From the NCBI GenBank assembly GCA_033763775.1, contig JANRJW010000005.1, positions 1-64,000 on the forward strand: DNA of 64,000 nt, in the 5' to 3' direction. Of this stretch, positions 37,994 to 47,143 are shown in pieces. Position 1 is the stretch's first letter; every line of letters starts with the position of its first letter. This stretch comes from JAJTHB01 sp033763775 (lineage in GTDB: Bacteria > Pseudomonadota > Alphaproteobacteria > Rickettsiales > SXRF01). The notes under the pieces are model-generated. The model saw nothing but the letters and a program-made list of their open reading frames with translations. It ran no database searches and had not been told where the DNA came from. A program made the translations under genes and the position numbers.

Positions 37994-39442
37994 ATGCAGC
38001 CGGCGCCCAATATTCCGTTTATCACTGTCATCAAAACCATGCTGGTGCTCACCAGCCCGGCGCTGGTGGTGCTTGCGGCGCTGGTGCTGCTGGGGGATAT
38101 GACGCTGCATCATTTCGGCTATGCGTATGGCGGCATTGCGCTGGTGTCGCTGCTGCTTGCGCTGCCGTTTCTTTCCAATATCTCGGCGCTCACGCGCTAT
38201 GTGAATGATCTGGCGCAGGACAAGCGCGTGCGAGCGCCAGATCTCAGCGTGCTGTCGAATGTCGGCGAGCTTTCCGGCGCGCTCACCCGCCTACAGCGCT
38301 CATGGGAAAACAAGCGCCAGGAGATGGAAACCATCATCACCGAGCGCGAAATTCTGGTGGATACGCTGCCGGATATTCTGATCATGACGAATGATGATAA
38401 GCTGATCGTGCGCACCAACCGCGCCGCACGCAACATCTTCGGCCAGAATCTCGCTCATCGCCACTTGCGTGATATTATTCCCAATGAAAAGCTGCTTTCT
38501 GCCATCACGGCGGTGATTGAAGATTTGAACGGGCAGGCGGTGGAGTTTCATCTCGAAGAGCCGATCTCGCGCGATTTTCAGGCGGTGATTGAGCGCTTCC
38601 CGATTCCCTCCGAGGGCGGTATTTCCATCGTCATCACCATGACCGACATCACCTCCCAGAAGCGCATCCAGCACATGCGTGCGGATTTTGTGGCCAATGC
38701 CAGCCATGAAATTCGCACGCCGCTTGCCTCCATTATCGGGTTTATCGAAACGCTGCGCGGCCCCGCAAAAGATGATCCGGTGGCGCGCGAGGAATTTCTT
38801 AAAGTGATGGCCGATCAGGCTGAGCGTATGTCGAAGCTGGTGGCGGATTTGCTGTCGCTGTCGAAAATTGAAATGAACGCGGCGAGCAAGCCGCAATCGA
38901 AGGTGGATTTACTACGCATTATCCGTGCGGAAAAGCAGCATTTCGAGTGGGCGTGCAAACAGAAAAATGTGAGCATCCGCTTAAAGCTCACCGATTCACT
39001 GCCTGCCACCAAAGGCGAGGATGAAGAGCTGGCGCAGGTGGTGCGCAACCTGCTGGGCAACGCCATTAAATACACGAACCCTGATTCCGAGATTGTGGTG
39101 ACCGCTAGGATCAGCAACGACATTCCCAAAGACCCGAGCCTCAGGAACTTAACCCGCGCCATTTGTTTCTCGGTCGAAGATCAGGGTGAGGGCATCCCCA
39201 AAGAACATATCCCGCGCCTCACCGAGCGTTTCTACCGTGTGGACTCCGCTCGCACGCGCAAAGTTGGCGGCACTGGCCTCGGACTTGCGATTGTGAAGCA
39301 CATCCTAAACCGCCACCGCGGCGTGCTGACCATTGAAAGTGAAGTCGGGCAGGGCAGCATCTTCAGCGTCTACCTTCCGGTGTATGAGGATGCGCTTGAG
39401 CTCGAACAAAAACAGAAAGATTACTTGGCGGAAAAAGTTTAG
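37994..39442 (+). CDS. phoR: PhoR-like sensor histidine kinase
   Basis: 482 residues. Two N-terminal membrane helices (~15-40, 45-60), a PAS domain (~120-225), a HisKA domain with the phospho-acceptor in ANASHEIRTPLASIIGF, and HATPase boxes NLLGNAIKYTN, VEDQGEGIP, and GGTGLGLAIVKHI. The short periplasmic part and its position upstream of pstC match PhoR of the phosphate regulon. PhoB is not in the window. It shares a direction with trpS (17 bp gap) and is separated from pstC by a 291-bp region rich in palindromes. Confidence 0.88.
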   Translation: MQPAPNIPFITVIKTMLVLTSPALVVLAALVLLGDMTLHHFGYAYGGIALVSLLLALPFLSNISALTRYVNDLAQDKRVRAPDLSVLSNVGELSGALTRLQRSWENKRQEMETIITEREILVDTLPDILIMTNDDKLIVRTNRAARNIFGQNLAHRHLRDIIPNEKLLSAITAVIEDLNGQAVEFHLEEPISRDFQAVIERFPIPSEGGISIVITMTDITSQKRIQHMRADFVANASHEIRTPLASIIGFIETLRGPAKDDPVAREEFLKVMADQAERMSKLVADLLSLSKIEMNAASKPQSKVDLLRIIRAEKQHFEWACKQKNVSIRLKLTDSLPATKGEDEELAQVVRNLLGNAIKYTNPDSEIVVTARISNDIPKDPSLRNLTRAICFSVEDQGEGIPKEHIPRLTERFYRVDSARTRKVGGTGLGLAIVKHILNRHRGVLTIESEVGQGSIFSVYLPVYEDALELEQKQKDYLAEKV

Positions 39443-39474
39443 AGCCAACCATCGCCTTTGGGGTGGCTGGGTCT

Positions 39475-39541
39475 GCAAGCGCGCCTTGCGAATGCGCGCT
39501 TGCCGCCACGTAGTGAGCGTCATCGTTTTTTAATCGATGAC
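39475..39541. repeat. pair of perfect hairpins upstream of pstC
   Basis: GCAAGCGCGC (39475-39484) pairs with GCGCGCTTGC (39494-39503). GTCATCG (39519-39525) pairs with CGATGAC (39535-39541). The second carries the GTCAT/ATGAC ends seen in other repeats. Confidence 0.7.
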
Positions 39542-39548
39542 TATCGAT

Positions 39549-39695
39549 TAGACCTCCTGCATAACTCTACTTTGACTTCAAATCTGCTTTCGATAGAGTC
39601 TCCCTCGAAAACGTCATGTGCCTGCTTGTACACTCGTTTTCTCGTACTCTATCGCTTCGCGCTTTTTCGCCAAAGCGAGTTCTGCAGGAGGTCTA
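39549..39695. repeat. 147-bp palindromic element upstream of pstC
   Basis: 13-bp perfect inverted ends TAGACCTCCTGCA / TGCAGGAGGTCTA enclose inner inverted repeats CGATAGAGT (39591-39599) / ACTCTATCG (39646-39654) and a further weak stem. The whole region could fold as one long hairpin. It lies between phoR and pstC; the rest of the 39443-39733 gap shows nothing else that I recognise, including no convincing Pho box. Confidence 0.85.
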
Positions 39696-39733
39696 TTGAA
39701 AAGCAGTTGAGTTTAGGCTAGTGTCGCGCCCGC

Positions 39734-40687
39734 ATGACGGCACGCTCGCTCAGAACACAAACAGTCAGCCCGCACACGCAATATACCCGTATGGGGGTAT
39801 ATGCGCTCCTTTGGCTGGCTTCTGCCGCTTCGATACTCATCACGCTTGCCATTGTGTTTTCGGTGCTGTTTGAAGCGCTGCGGTTTTTTGCGCAGGTGCC
39901 ACTGTTTGATTTTTTAACCGGGCTTCAGTGGAGCCCGCAGATGGCGATTCGCGATGATCAGGCGGGCTCCAGCGGCGCGTTCGGCGCGGTGCCGCTTTTT
40001 CTGGGCACATTGCTGATTACGCTGATCGCGATGATGATTGCGATTCCCGTGGGGCTTTTTTCCGCCATTTATCTTGCGGAATATGCCGGGCAGAAAACAC
40101 GCACCAGCCTGAAACCCGCGCTTGAAATACTCGCCGGCATTCCCACGGTGGTGTATGGTTATTTTGCTATCATACTGATAGCACCGCTGCTGCGCGGCCT
40201 TGGCCAGAGCATCGGGCTTGATATTTCAACCGAAAGCGCGCTCACCGGCGGCATCGTCATGGGCATCATGATCATTCCGTTTGTTTCTTCGCTGTCCGAC
40301 GACATTATCACCGCGGTGCCGCGCAGCCTTCGCGATGGTTCCTATGCGCTGGGCGCTACCAAATCCGAAACGATTCGCCGCGTGGTACTGCCGGCGGCGC
40401 TGCCGGGCATCATGGGCGCGGTGCTGCTTGCCGTCTCGCGCGCGGTGGGCGAAACCATGATTGTGGTGATGGCTGCCGGCATGGCCGCCAACCTCACCTT
40501 CAACCCGCTCGAATCAGTCACCACCGTCACGGTGCAGATCGTGAAGCTCCTTGTGGGCGACCAGGAATTTAACAGCCCGAAAACCTTGGCGGCGTTTGCC
40601 CTCGGCCTCACGCTGCTGTGCATCACACTGGTGCTGAATATTATTGCGCTTCGTATCGTCAAAAAATATCGGGAGCAATATGACTAG
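39734..40687 (+). CDS. pstC: phosphate ABC transporter permease PstC
   Basis: 317 residues with about six membrane helices. Seen: FLTGLQWSPQM, SGAFGAVPLFLGTLLITLIA, IYLAEYAG, ILAGIPTVVYGYFA, SDDIITAVPRSLRDGSYALGATKSETI (the EAA cytoplasmic loop, residues ~190-215) and AVGETMIVVMAAG. It forms the inner-membrane channel with PstA for phosphate bound to PstS. The ATG is at 39734. It overlaps the preferred pstA start by 8 bp. Confidence 0.94.
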   Translation: MTARSLRTQTVSPHTQYTRMGVYALLWLASAASILITLAIVFSVLFEALRFFAQVPLFDFLTGLQWSPQMAIRDDQAGSSGAFGAVPLFLGTLLITLIAMMIAIPVGLFSAIYLAEYAGQKTRTSLKPALEILAGIPTVVYGYFAIILIAPLLRGLGQSIGLDISTESALTGGIVMGIMIIPFVSSLSDDIITAVPRSLRDGSYALGATKSETIRRVVLPAALPGIMGAVLLAVSRAVGETMIVVMAAGMAANLTFNPLESVTTVTVQIVKLLVGDQEFNSPKTLAAFALGLTLLCITLVLNIIALRIVKKYREQYD

Positions 40688-41960
40688 TCATTCACTGCGA
40701 AAACATAATCAGCATTTAGAGATTCGCCTCAACGCGGAAAAGCGTTTTCGCTGGTATGGCAGGGCGGCGCTCGGCTTTGCGGTGCTGGTGCTGGTGCTGC
40801 TGATTGGCAGCTTGTTTCTGCGCGGCGCGCCCGGTTTTGTGGCCAGCAAAGTGATATTGCCTGTTCAGCTTGACGCCGCGCTGCTGGATATGGACGAGGG
40901 ACGCCATCCCGGCTCGCTGCCGCCTGCTGCTTATAATCGTATGATTCAGCAGGCGCTTAAAGCACAGTTTCCTGAAGTGACGCAGCCCTCTGAGCTACGC
41001 AGGTTGTATGGCTTGGTGAGCGCCAGCGCCGGGCTTTCCATCAAGCGCCTGCTTCAGGACGACAGCAAGCTGCTTGGCACCACCCAGACTATCACGCTTT
41101 ATCTTTCCAGCCATGCTGATTTATATTTTAAAGGGCAGGTGGATGAGGCGGCGCCTGAATCTGAGCGCCGGCTTTCCAACCAGCAGATCAGCTGGCTGAA
41201 GCAACTGGAATCCAAGGGCATGATCCAGCTTTCCTTTAACGAACTTTTTTTAAGTGAAGGCGACTCCCGCACGCCAGAGCGCGCAGGTTTTCTGGGGGCG
41301 ATGGTTGGCTCCGCGCTCACGCTCATCATCTGCCTGCTGGTCGCATTTCCGCTGGGAGTAGCAACTGCCGTGTACCTTGAGGAATTTGCTGGCAAGGGGC
41401 GCTTTGTCGATATCATTGAAGTGAATATCAATAATCTCGCGGCGGTGCCATCGATTGTCTTTGGCCTGCTTGGGCTTTCGATTTACATCAATGTGATGGG
41501 GCTGCCGCGATCAGCCGCGCTGGTGGGCGGCGCTACGCTGGCGCTGATGGTGCTGCCGGTGATCATCATTGCCACGCGTTCTTCCTTGCGCGCCATTCCT
41601 GATTCGATTCGCGACGCGGCGCGCGCGCTCGGCGCTTCGCCGCTGCAGGTGGTGTGGCATCATACGCTGCCGCTTTCCATGCCCGGTATCATGACCGGCA
41701 CCATCCTCGGCATGGCGCGCGCTATCGGCGAGACGGCGCCGCTGCTCATGATCGGCATGGTGGCCTTTGTTGCGGATGTGCCGCGCGGCTTTACTGATCC
41801 TGCCACGGCCATGCCGGTGCAGATTTTCCTCTGGGCGAGCAGCCCTGAGGCGGGCTTTGCTGAAAAAACTGCGGCGGGCATTCTGGTGCTGCTGGTGTTA
41901 CTCCTTGCCATGAATGCGCTGGCCATTTATTTACGCAAAAAATTTGAGGTTCGTTGGTGA
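40680..41960 (+). CDS. pstA: phosphate ABC transporter permease PstA
   Basis: 426 residues from the ATG at 40680 (GGGAG just upstream); an earlier in-frame start inside pstC is unlikely. One N-terminal helix (~25-45) is followed by a long periplasmic insertion (~50-205) seen in long-form PstA of alphaproteobacteria. Then comes the permease core: TLIICLLVAFPLGVATAVYLEEFAG, NINNLAAVPSIVFGLLGL, the EAA loop RAIPDSIRDAARALGASPLQVV, and ARAIGETAPLLMIG. It pairs with PstC. Confidence 0.94.
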   Translation: MTSHSLRKHNQHLEIRLNAEKRFRWYGRAALGFAVLVLVLLIGSLFLRGAPGFVASKVILPVQLDAALLDMDEGRHPGSLPPAAYNRMIQQALKAQFPEVTQPSELRRLYGLVSASAGLSIKRLLQDDSKLLGTTQTITLYLSSHADLYFKGQVDEAAPESERRLSNQQISWLKQLESKGMIQLSFNELFLSEGDSRTPERAGFLGAMVGSALTLIICLLVAFPLGVATAVYLEEFAGKGRFVDIIEVNINNLAAVPSIVFGLLGLSIYINVMGLPRSAALVGGATLALMVLPVIIIATRSSLRAIPDSIRDAARALGASPLQVVWHHTLPLSMPGIMTGTILGMARAIGETAPLLMIGMVAFVADVPRGFTDPATAMPVQIFLWASSPEAGFAEKTAAGILVLLVLLLAMNALAIYLRKKFEVRW

Positions 41961-42715
41961 TGACAAAACTTTCTGCAGAGCATGTGAATGTGTTTTATGG
42001 TGCCAAACAGGCGCTGTTTGACGTGAATATTCAGGCTGCCGACAAAACCGTCACTGCCCTTATCGGGCCTTCCGGCTGCGGCAAATCCACTTTTCTTCGC
42101 TGCATCAACCGCATGAATGACACGATTGAAGGCTGCCGTGTGGAGGGTAAAATTCTGGTCGATGGCGAGGATATCAACGACCCATCGCAGGATGTGGTGC
42201 AGCTTCGCTCGTGGATCGGCATGGTGTTTCAAAAACCCAACCCCTTTCCCAAAACGATTTATGAAAACATCGCCTACGGCCCGCGCATTCACCACATGGT
42301 CAGTGGTAAGGCAGAGATGGATGCGCTGGTGGAGCGCAGCCTGATGCGCGCTGGGCTATGGGATGAGGTCAAAGATCGCCTGCATGATATGGCAACCGGC
42401 CTGTCCGGCGGCCAGCAGCAGCGTCTGTGCATCGCCCGCACACTGTCGGTCAATCCGGAAATCATCCTCATGGATGAGCCGTGCTCGGCGCTCGACCCGA
42501 TCGCCACTGCGCGCATCGAAGAGCTGATTACCGAGCTGCGCCAGCATTATACCATTATTATTGTGACCCATTCCATGCAGCAGGCGGCTCGCGTTTCGCA
42601 GCAGACCTGTTTTTTCCATCTCGGCAAGGTGATTGAAACGGGCGACACCAAGCAGATTTTCTCTGCCCCTGTCCATAAACAGACGCAGGACTATATCATG
42701 GGACGCTACGGCTGA
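41960..42715 (+). CDS. pstB: phosphate ABC transporter ATPase PstB
   Basis: 251 residues. Walker A IGPSGCGKSTFLRC, the PstB-specific GMVFQKPNPFP(K)TIYENIAYG, signature LSGGQQQRLCIARTL, Walker B IILMDEPCSALDP, and switch histidine VTHSMQQA. It energises PstCA. It starts on the last base of pstA (TGATG). No phoU or pstS follows, which is unusual for a pst operon; they must be elsewhere or absent. Confidence 0.96.
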   Translation: MTKLSAEHVNVFYGAKQALFDVNIQAADKTVTALIGPSGCGKSTFLRCINRMNDTIEGCRVEGKILVDGEDINDPSQDVVQLRSWIGMVFQKPNPFPKTIYENIAYGPRIHHMVSGKAEMDALVERSLMRAGLWDEVKDRLHDMATGLSGGQQQRLCIARTLSVNPEIILMDEPCSALDPIATARIEELITELRQHYTIIIVTHSMQQAARVSQQTCFFHLGKVIETGDTKQIFSAPVHKQTQDYIMGRYG

Positions 42716-42791
42716 TCCTGAGGCCTAGACCTGGCGCTGATTTTCTGCTATAATAATCCATAAAATTTTATCTATTTCAGGATGTTATGCT

Positions 42792-43253
42792 ATGGGTTTT
42801 CCGGTCAACGAGCGCCGCATCACCGTCAGGCTCATGGCGTATTGGGAAAAGATCAGAGCCGGCCGGCCTATGCCGCGTGAGCAGGATGTGGATCCGGATG
42901 CGATCGCTGACCTGTGGGACTACTGTTTCCTGCTAAGCGTTAAAGATATGGGCAAGGAAGGCTACCAATATACCTATCTCGGCTCTGAGATTAAAAAAGC
43001 CTATCAGGGCGGGCTTTCCGAGGCGGACACAGGCGGGCTGATCTCGCCCAATGCGGATCGCCTGGCGGATTGCTACATGGAAATTATCCACACGAAAGCG
43101 CCCGTGGTGGATGAAGGCGAGTTTCGTAATAGCATCGGTGATATGGTCAAGTATCGCCAGTGCCTGCTGCCCCTTGGCGAGGATGGCGCGGTGAAGGCCG
43201 TTTTTGGCGGTATGCGCTATAAAATCTTTACGGCTCAAATTATCCCCAAATAG
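42792..43253 (+). CDS. PAS-domain protein (PAS_5 / DUF1488-like sensor fold)
   Basis: 153 residues, a single domain. The pattern LMAYWEKIRAGRPMPREQDVDPDAIADLW followed by VKDMGKEGYQYTYLGSEIKKAYQ (residues ~14-75) and LLPLGEDGAVKAVFGGMRYK is that of the PAS_5 family common in alphaproteobacteria, usually stand-alone proteins of unknown ligand. No signal or membrane segments. It follows pstB by 76 bp and its stop lies at the start of the rplM promoter. A role in phosphate or cell-cycle signalling is conjecture. Confidence 0.8.
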   Translation: MGFPVNERRITVRLMAYWEKIRAGRPMPREQDVDPDAIADLWDYCFLLSVKDMGKEGYQYTYLGSEIKKAYQGGLSEADTGGLISPNADRLADCYMEIIHTKAPVVDEGEFRNSIGDMVKYRQCLLPLGEDGAVKAVFGGMRYKIFTAQIIPK

Positions 43254-43256
43254 CTG

Positions 43257-43285
43257 TTGACTTGGCCAGCGCCATCCAATAGATT
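43257..43285 (+). promoter_or_regulatory. predicted promoter of rplM-rpsI
   Basis: TTGACT (43257-43262), 17-bp spacer, TAGATT (43280-43285), about 48 bp before rplM. The leader is T-rich. Confidence 0.55.
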
Positions 43286-43332
43286 CCAGCTCCTTTTTTA
43301 GCAAATCGACTGTTTTTTATAGTGGTTTTTTT

Positions 43333-43794
43333 ATGCAGACCTATTCAGCTAAGCCTTCTGAAGTAAACAAGAAATGGCTTTTGATTGACGCCGATGGCGT
43401 CGTGCTTGGACGCCTCGCTTCGCACGTGGCGAAACTGCTTCGCGGCAAGCACAAAACGATATTCACTCCGCATATCGACACCGGCGATCATGTCGTTGTC
43501 ATCAATGCCGAGAAGGTCAAAATGACCGGTAAAAAACGTTCGGTGAAGCAGTATCACCGCCATACCGGCTTTCCCGGCGGCATCAAAAGCCCCACCGCGG
43601 AATTCATTTTGAGCGGCCCGTTCCCTGAGCGCGTGATCGAAAAAGCGGTCGAGCGTATGATGCCGAAAGAAAGCCCGCTCGCTCGCCAGCAACTCACCAA
43701 ACTCCGCGTTTATGCCGGCTCTCAGCACGAGCAGGAAGCGCAAAAGCCGGAAGTGTATAACTTCGCGGCCATGAATCCTAAGAATAAGAGGTAA
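43333..43794 (+). CDS. rplM: 50S ribosomal protein L13
   Basis: 153 residues, standard length. Seen: WLLIDADGVVLGRLAS, LLRGKHKTIFTPHIDTGDHVVVINAEKV (residues ~32-60), KQYHRHTGFPGGIK, RMMPKESPLARQQL, LRVYAGSQHEQEAQKPE. It forms the conserved pair with rpsI, three bases downstream. Confidence 0.98.
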   Translation: MQTYSAKPSEVNKKWLLIDADGVVLGRLASHVAKLLRGKHKTIFTPHIDTGDHVVVINAEKVKMTGKKRSVKQYHRHTGFPGGIKSPTAEFILSGPFPERVIEKAVERMMPKESPLARQQLTKLRVYAGSQHEQEAQKPEVYNFAAMNPKNKR

Positions 43795-43797
43795 TCT

Positions 43798-44289
43798 GTG
43801 GCAACCGTGAAACCAAAAACCGGCAAAGCACCGGCGTCTGTTAAACCTGCAGCTGCTCCTGTGAAGGCGGCAAAGCCGGCGAAAGAAAAATCGGCTTCGA
43901 ACGAGCTCATCACCTATGGCACCGGCCGTCGCAAAGACGCGGTTGCACGTGTGTGGCTGAAGCGCGGCAACGGTAAAATCACCGTGAACGGCAAAGCCTT
44001 TGAAGTGTATTTTGCGCGTCCTGTGCTGCGCATGATCATCAACCAACCATTTCTCGCTGTGGATCGTATCGGCAACTTCGACATTAACTGCACGGTTGTT
44101 GGTGGTGGCCTTTCTGGTCAGGCTGGCGCTGTTCGTCTCGGCATCAGCCGCGCGCTGGACGAATATGATTCGATCTTCCACGGTGCACTTCGCAAAGGTG
44201 GCTTCCTTACCCGCGACAGCCGTGTGGTTGAGCGTAAGAAATACGGCCACAAAAAAGCACGCCGTAGCTTCCAGTTCAGCAAGCGCTGA
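43798..44289 (+). CDS. rpsI: 30S ribosomal protein S9
   Basis: 163 residues with GTG start. An Ala/Lys/Pro-rich extension (~1-35), as in other alphaproteobacterial S9, precedes the core: YGTGRRKDAVARVWLKRGNGKITVNGK, VVGGGLSGQAGAVRLGISRAL, ESRKVER-type RDSRVVERKKYGHKKARRSFQFSKR tail whose terminal K-R contacts the P-site tRNA. It is followed by a strong terminator. Confidence 0.98.
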   Translation: MATVKPKTGKAPASVKPAAAPVKAAKPAKEKSASNELITYGTGRRKDAVARVWLKRGNGKITVNGKAFEVYFARPVLRMIINQPFLAVDRIGNFDINCTVVGGGLSGQAGAVRLGISRALDEYDSIFHGALRKGGFLTRDSRVVERKKYGHKKARRSFQFSKR

Positions 44290-44315
44290 TTTGGGTGTCT
44301 TTCATTCGAAAAAAA

Positions 44316-44338
44316 AGGCGCCAGCTGGCGCCTTTTTT
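44316..44338 (+). terminator. rho-independent terminator after rpsI
   Basis: AGGCGCCAGCTGGCGCCT perfect self-complementary stem followed by a T run and preceded by an A run. Confidence 0.93.
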
Positions 44339-44354
44339 GTTATAAGGAGTGTGT

Positions 44355-45398
44355 ATGCAGCCTAGCATCAACATCGCTATTTTAGGAGCCTCAGGCTATA
44401 CCGGAGCAGAGCTGCTGAGGCTTCTACTTGTACACCCGTATGTCAATATTGCCGCCCTGACGGGCGATTCGCAGGCGGGAAAGCCCATCGAGTCCGTCTA
44501 TCCACATCTTTACGAAAAAAAACTCCCTGCGCTGGTCAGGCATGAGGAGGTGGATTTCACAGCCATTGATCTGGTCTTTGCCTGCCTGCCACATGGCGAG
44601 ACTCAGGCGGTTATTGCAGCGCTTCCCGATCATCTGAAGATCATCGATTTATCTGCCGATTTCCGGCTATTTGATCCCAAGCTTTACGAAACATGGTATG
44701 GCCATCCACACCGCGCCATGCACCTGCAGGGCGAGGCGGTCTATGGTCTTGTCGAACATGCCCGCGCTGATATTCGAAAAGCACGCCTGATTGCCAATCC
44801 CGGCTGCTACCCCACCTCTGCTTTGCTGCCGCTTCTGCCTTTACTAAAAACTCATCATATACTCCCTGATGGTATCGTGATTGATTCAAAATCGGGTATC
44901 ACTGGCGCGGGTAGAAGTGCCAAGCAGGCAAGTTTATTTGCTGAAATTGATGGCGGCATGTCGGCATATGGCGTCGCATCCCATCGCCATGCGCCGGAAA
45001 TTGAGCAATCGCTCGGCTGGGCGGCGAAGCAGGATATCGTGGTGTCTTTCACTCCGCATCTGATACCGATGAATCGCGGCATTCTTTCCACCATCTATTG
45101 TACGCTTTCGCCGGCGCATAGCGCGGCAGACGCGCGCCATGTGCTGGAGCAAACCTACAAACATGAAGCTTTTGTCGATATACTCCCAGAGGGTATCATG
45201 CCCTCTACCCATCAGGTGCGCGGCACGAATCGCTGTGTTATTAATCTTGTTGCTGATCGCACGCGCGGCAGGCTGATTATTGTTTCTGTGATTGACAACC
45301 TGGTGAAAGGTGCGGCCGGGCAAGCAGTACAGAACATGAATGTGATGGTCGGTTGGCCAGAAGAAACCGCACTCAACTACACGGCATTATTTCCATGA
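44355..45398 (+). CDS. argC: N-acetyl-gamma-glutamyl-phosphate reductase
   Basis: 347 residues. NADPH-binding loop ILGASGYTGAELLRLL, catalytic Cys in NPGCYPTSALLPL, catalytic-site His in ASHRHAPEIEQ, LIPMNRGIL and the C-terminal VIDNLVKGAAGQAVQNMN. It catalyses the third step of arginine/ornithine synthesis. The ATG at 44355 has AAGGAG five bases upstream; an upstream GTG overlaps that site. The stop overlaps the next gene (ATGA). Confidence 0.96.
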   Translation: MQPSINIAILGASGYTGAELLRLLLVHPYVNIAALTGDSQAGKPIESVYPHLYEKKLPALVRHEEVDFTAIDLVFACLPHGETQAVIAALPDHLKIIDLSADFRLFDPKLYETWYGHPHRAMHLQGEAVYGLVEHARADIRKARLIANPGCYPTSALLPLLPLLKTHHILPDGIVIDSKSGITGAGRSAKQASLFAEIDGGMSAYGVASHRHAPEIEQSLGWAAKQDIVVSFTPHLIPMNRGILSTIYCTLSPAHSAADARHVLEQTYKHEAFVDILPEGIMPSTHQVRGTNRCVINLVADRTRGRLIIVSVIDNLVKGAAGQAVQNMNVMVGWPEETALNYTALFP

Positions 45399-45955
45399 AC
45401 GCTCCCATCATTCTTCCTTACCGTGGTGAATATGCCCCCGAGGGGGTATCGCCTGTTATTTCGCCCAAGGCATGGGTTGCCCCCGGTGCGGTGGTGGTGG
45501 GGGATGTGCATATTGGCGCGGGCACAGGGGTGTGGTTCGGCTGCGTCATCCGCGGTGATGTTGCGCCAGTTCGTATCGGCAGCCGCACCAACATTCAAGA
45601 CGGCACCATCATCCATGTCACGCGTAGTACCGGCCCCACAACCATCGGCTCCAACATCACCATTGGCCATGCGGCGCTGCTTCATGCCTGCATGCTCGAA
45701 GATGACTGTTTTGTCGGCATGCGCGCCACGATCATGGATGGCGCGGTGGTCGAAAGTGGGGCGATGGTGGCGGCCGGAGCGCTGGTTACGCCCGGAAAGC
45801 GCATCCCCAGCGGGCAGCTCTGGGCAGGTAATCCTGCTAGATATTTCAGGGACTTAAGCCCGCAGGAAAAAGCTTTTATCGCCATTTCCGCCGAGAATTA
45901 TTACAAACATATTGCAGAATATCAGGCGCTTAACCAAACCGCCGCGACGTCATAA
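45395..45955 (+). CDS. gamma-carbonic anhydrase-like hexapeptide-repeat protein
   Basis: 186 residues from the ATG at 45395 (overlapping the argC stop); an in-frame upstream start inside argC is unlikely. A left-handed beta-helix made of hexapeptide repeats: AWVAPGAVVVGDVHIGAGTGVWFGCVIRGD (residues ~23-52), IRGD...VRIGSRTNIQDGTIIHV, then TIGHAALLHACMLED and VGMRATIMDGAVVES. The three zinc-ligand histidine positions appear in IIHVT, IGHAALLHA. YrdA/CaiE/gamma-CA family; catalytic activity cannot be judged from sequence. Confidence 0.9.
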   Translation: MNAPIILPYRGEYAPEGVSPVISPKAWVAPGAVVVGDVHIGAGTGVWFGCVIRGDVAPVRIGSRTNIQDGTIIHVTRSTGPTTIGSNITIGHAALLHACMLEDDCFVGMRATIMDGAVVESGAMVAAGALVTPGKRIPSGQLWAGNPARYFRDLSPQEKAFIAISAENYYKHIAEYQALNQTAATS

Positions 45956-46015
45956 AACTTTCACATTTCTAGCGCCGCTTTTGAGTTACAATACAAAAGT
46001 GGAGAAACTTATCTC

Positions 46016-47143
46016 ATGTCGCAAGTGTTAGAAAAAGCTGGCTCTGCGCTTCACACAGGAACCAAGGAACTGGTTCAGGTGGGCGGCGATAAAGCCACAT
46101 TCACCGCTTTTATGGCGGCGTCGAATCCTGCAGGCACAGCCGCGGGGACAGGCGCAGGCGCGGCCAGCGCCGGTGCGGCCTCTGTATCCGGCTCGGCATT
46201 GCTTGGCGGCGTGGGGGTGGGTGCGGCAGTCAGCGCGATTGTCGCGCAGATGGAATATGTTGCCAAGAAGCGCGACATTCGCAACATGCTGAGGCAGGAA
46301 ATTGCCGTATCACAGTCCAAGACGCTCGATGCGGTCACCAACGACGATGTCGACAGCCTCTCGAAAAAGAGCGGCGTGATCGCCATCCAGATGGAAAAGA
46401 ATAAAAAAGAACGCAACGTCTCCATCGGCACAATTTTCATTGCCACGGTCGCCACGGCTGCATTGCTTACGGTCATGTCGGGCGGCTTTGGTATTCTGGC
46501 GACAAGCATGTTTGCGCCGGTGGCAGCCTATGGTGAGATCGCCGTGTTCGCCGCCAAGGTGGCAACCAGCTTGCTGGCTTTTGGCGCTATTAAAAAACCA
46601 CTCACCATGATTGCTGAAAAAGCGTTTGGTTTAGATAAGAAAACAACCTTCGAGCGCATTGCCTCCATTGCTAAAGACCGCGAGGATGACCGCAAAATTA
46701 CAAAAGAGCGTGTGATGTCCGTGTTTGTGAGCGCCAATCCGGAGATTGATGATTACATCACTGCGACTTATGGAAATAGTTTCGATAAACTCAAAGTTGC
46801 AGATAAGGAAACGATCATTCAGACACTGGGTGAAAAACTCGGTATCACGGCGATAACGGATGACATCAACGCTGGCCGCATCCGTGCGACCGAGCTGACC
46901 TTTAAAGTCGAGGGTAAAGCTTCCGGCGTGCTGCCGACGGCGGGCGAAAAACCCAACCATACCGTGCTCATGACCATCAAGGAGCGGCTGCATCAGGTGG
47001 CAGAGCATCTTCCTGGCCATCACCACCATGATCAACCGCAGCGAAGCTTTGTCGAGCGTGTTGCGCGCGTACCAGCAGAGCAGGTGGGCTATGTGCAGCG
47101 CCTGAATGAATCACGCGCAGCCGAAGCAGCAGTCCAGCGCTAA
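46016..47143 (+). CDS. hypothetical membrane protein
   Basis: 375 residues, not recognised. Residues ~38-78 are Ala/Gly/Ser-rich and hydrophobic (GTGAGAASAGAASVSGS, LLGGVGVGAAVSAIV), then a helical charged part, then two membrane helices (SIGTIFIATVATAALLTVMS, ~138-157, and ~170-195, AVFAAKVATSLLAFG), and a soluble C-terminal region with a GHHHHDQP histidine cluster near residue 340. The overall plan (small-residue membrane segment, coiled middle, low-complexity end) resembles the protein at 3569-4642, but I see no sequence match. Its end overlaps thiD's stop region by 4 bp, convergent. Confidence 0.7.
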   Translation: MSQVLEKAGSALHTGTKELVQVGGDKATFTAFMAASNPAGTAAGTGAGAASAGAASVSGSALLGGVGVGAAVSAIVAQMEYVAKKRDIRNMLRQEIAVSQSKTLDAVTNDDVDSLSKKSGVIAIQMEKNKKERNVSIGTIFIATVATAALLTVMSGGFGILATSMFAPVAAYGEIAVFAAKVATSLLAFGAIKKPLTMIAEKAFGLDKKTTFERIASIAKDREDDRKITKERVMSVFVSANPEIDDYITATYGNSFDKLKVADKETIIQTLGEKLGITAITDDINAGRIRATELTFKVEGKASGVLPTAGEKPNHTVLMTIKERLHQVAEHLPGHHHHDQPQRSFVERVARVPAEQVGYVQRLNESRAAEAAVQR

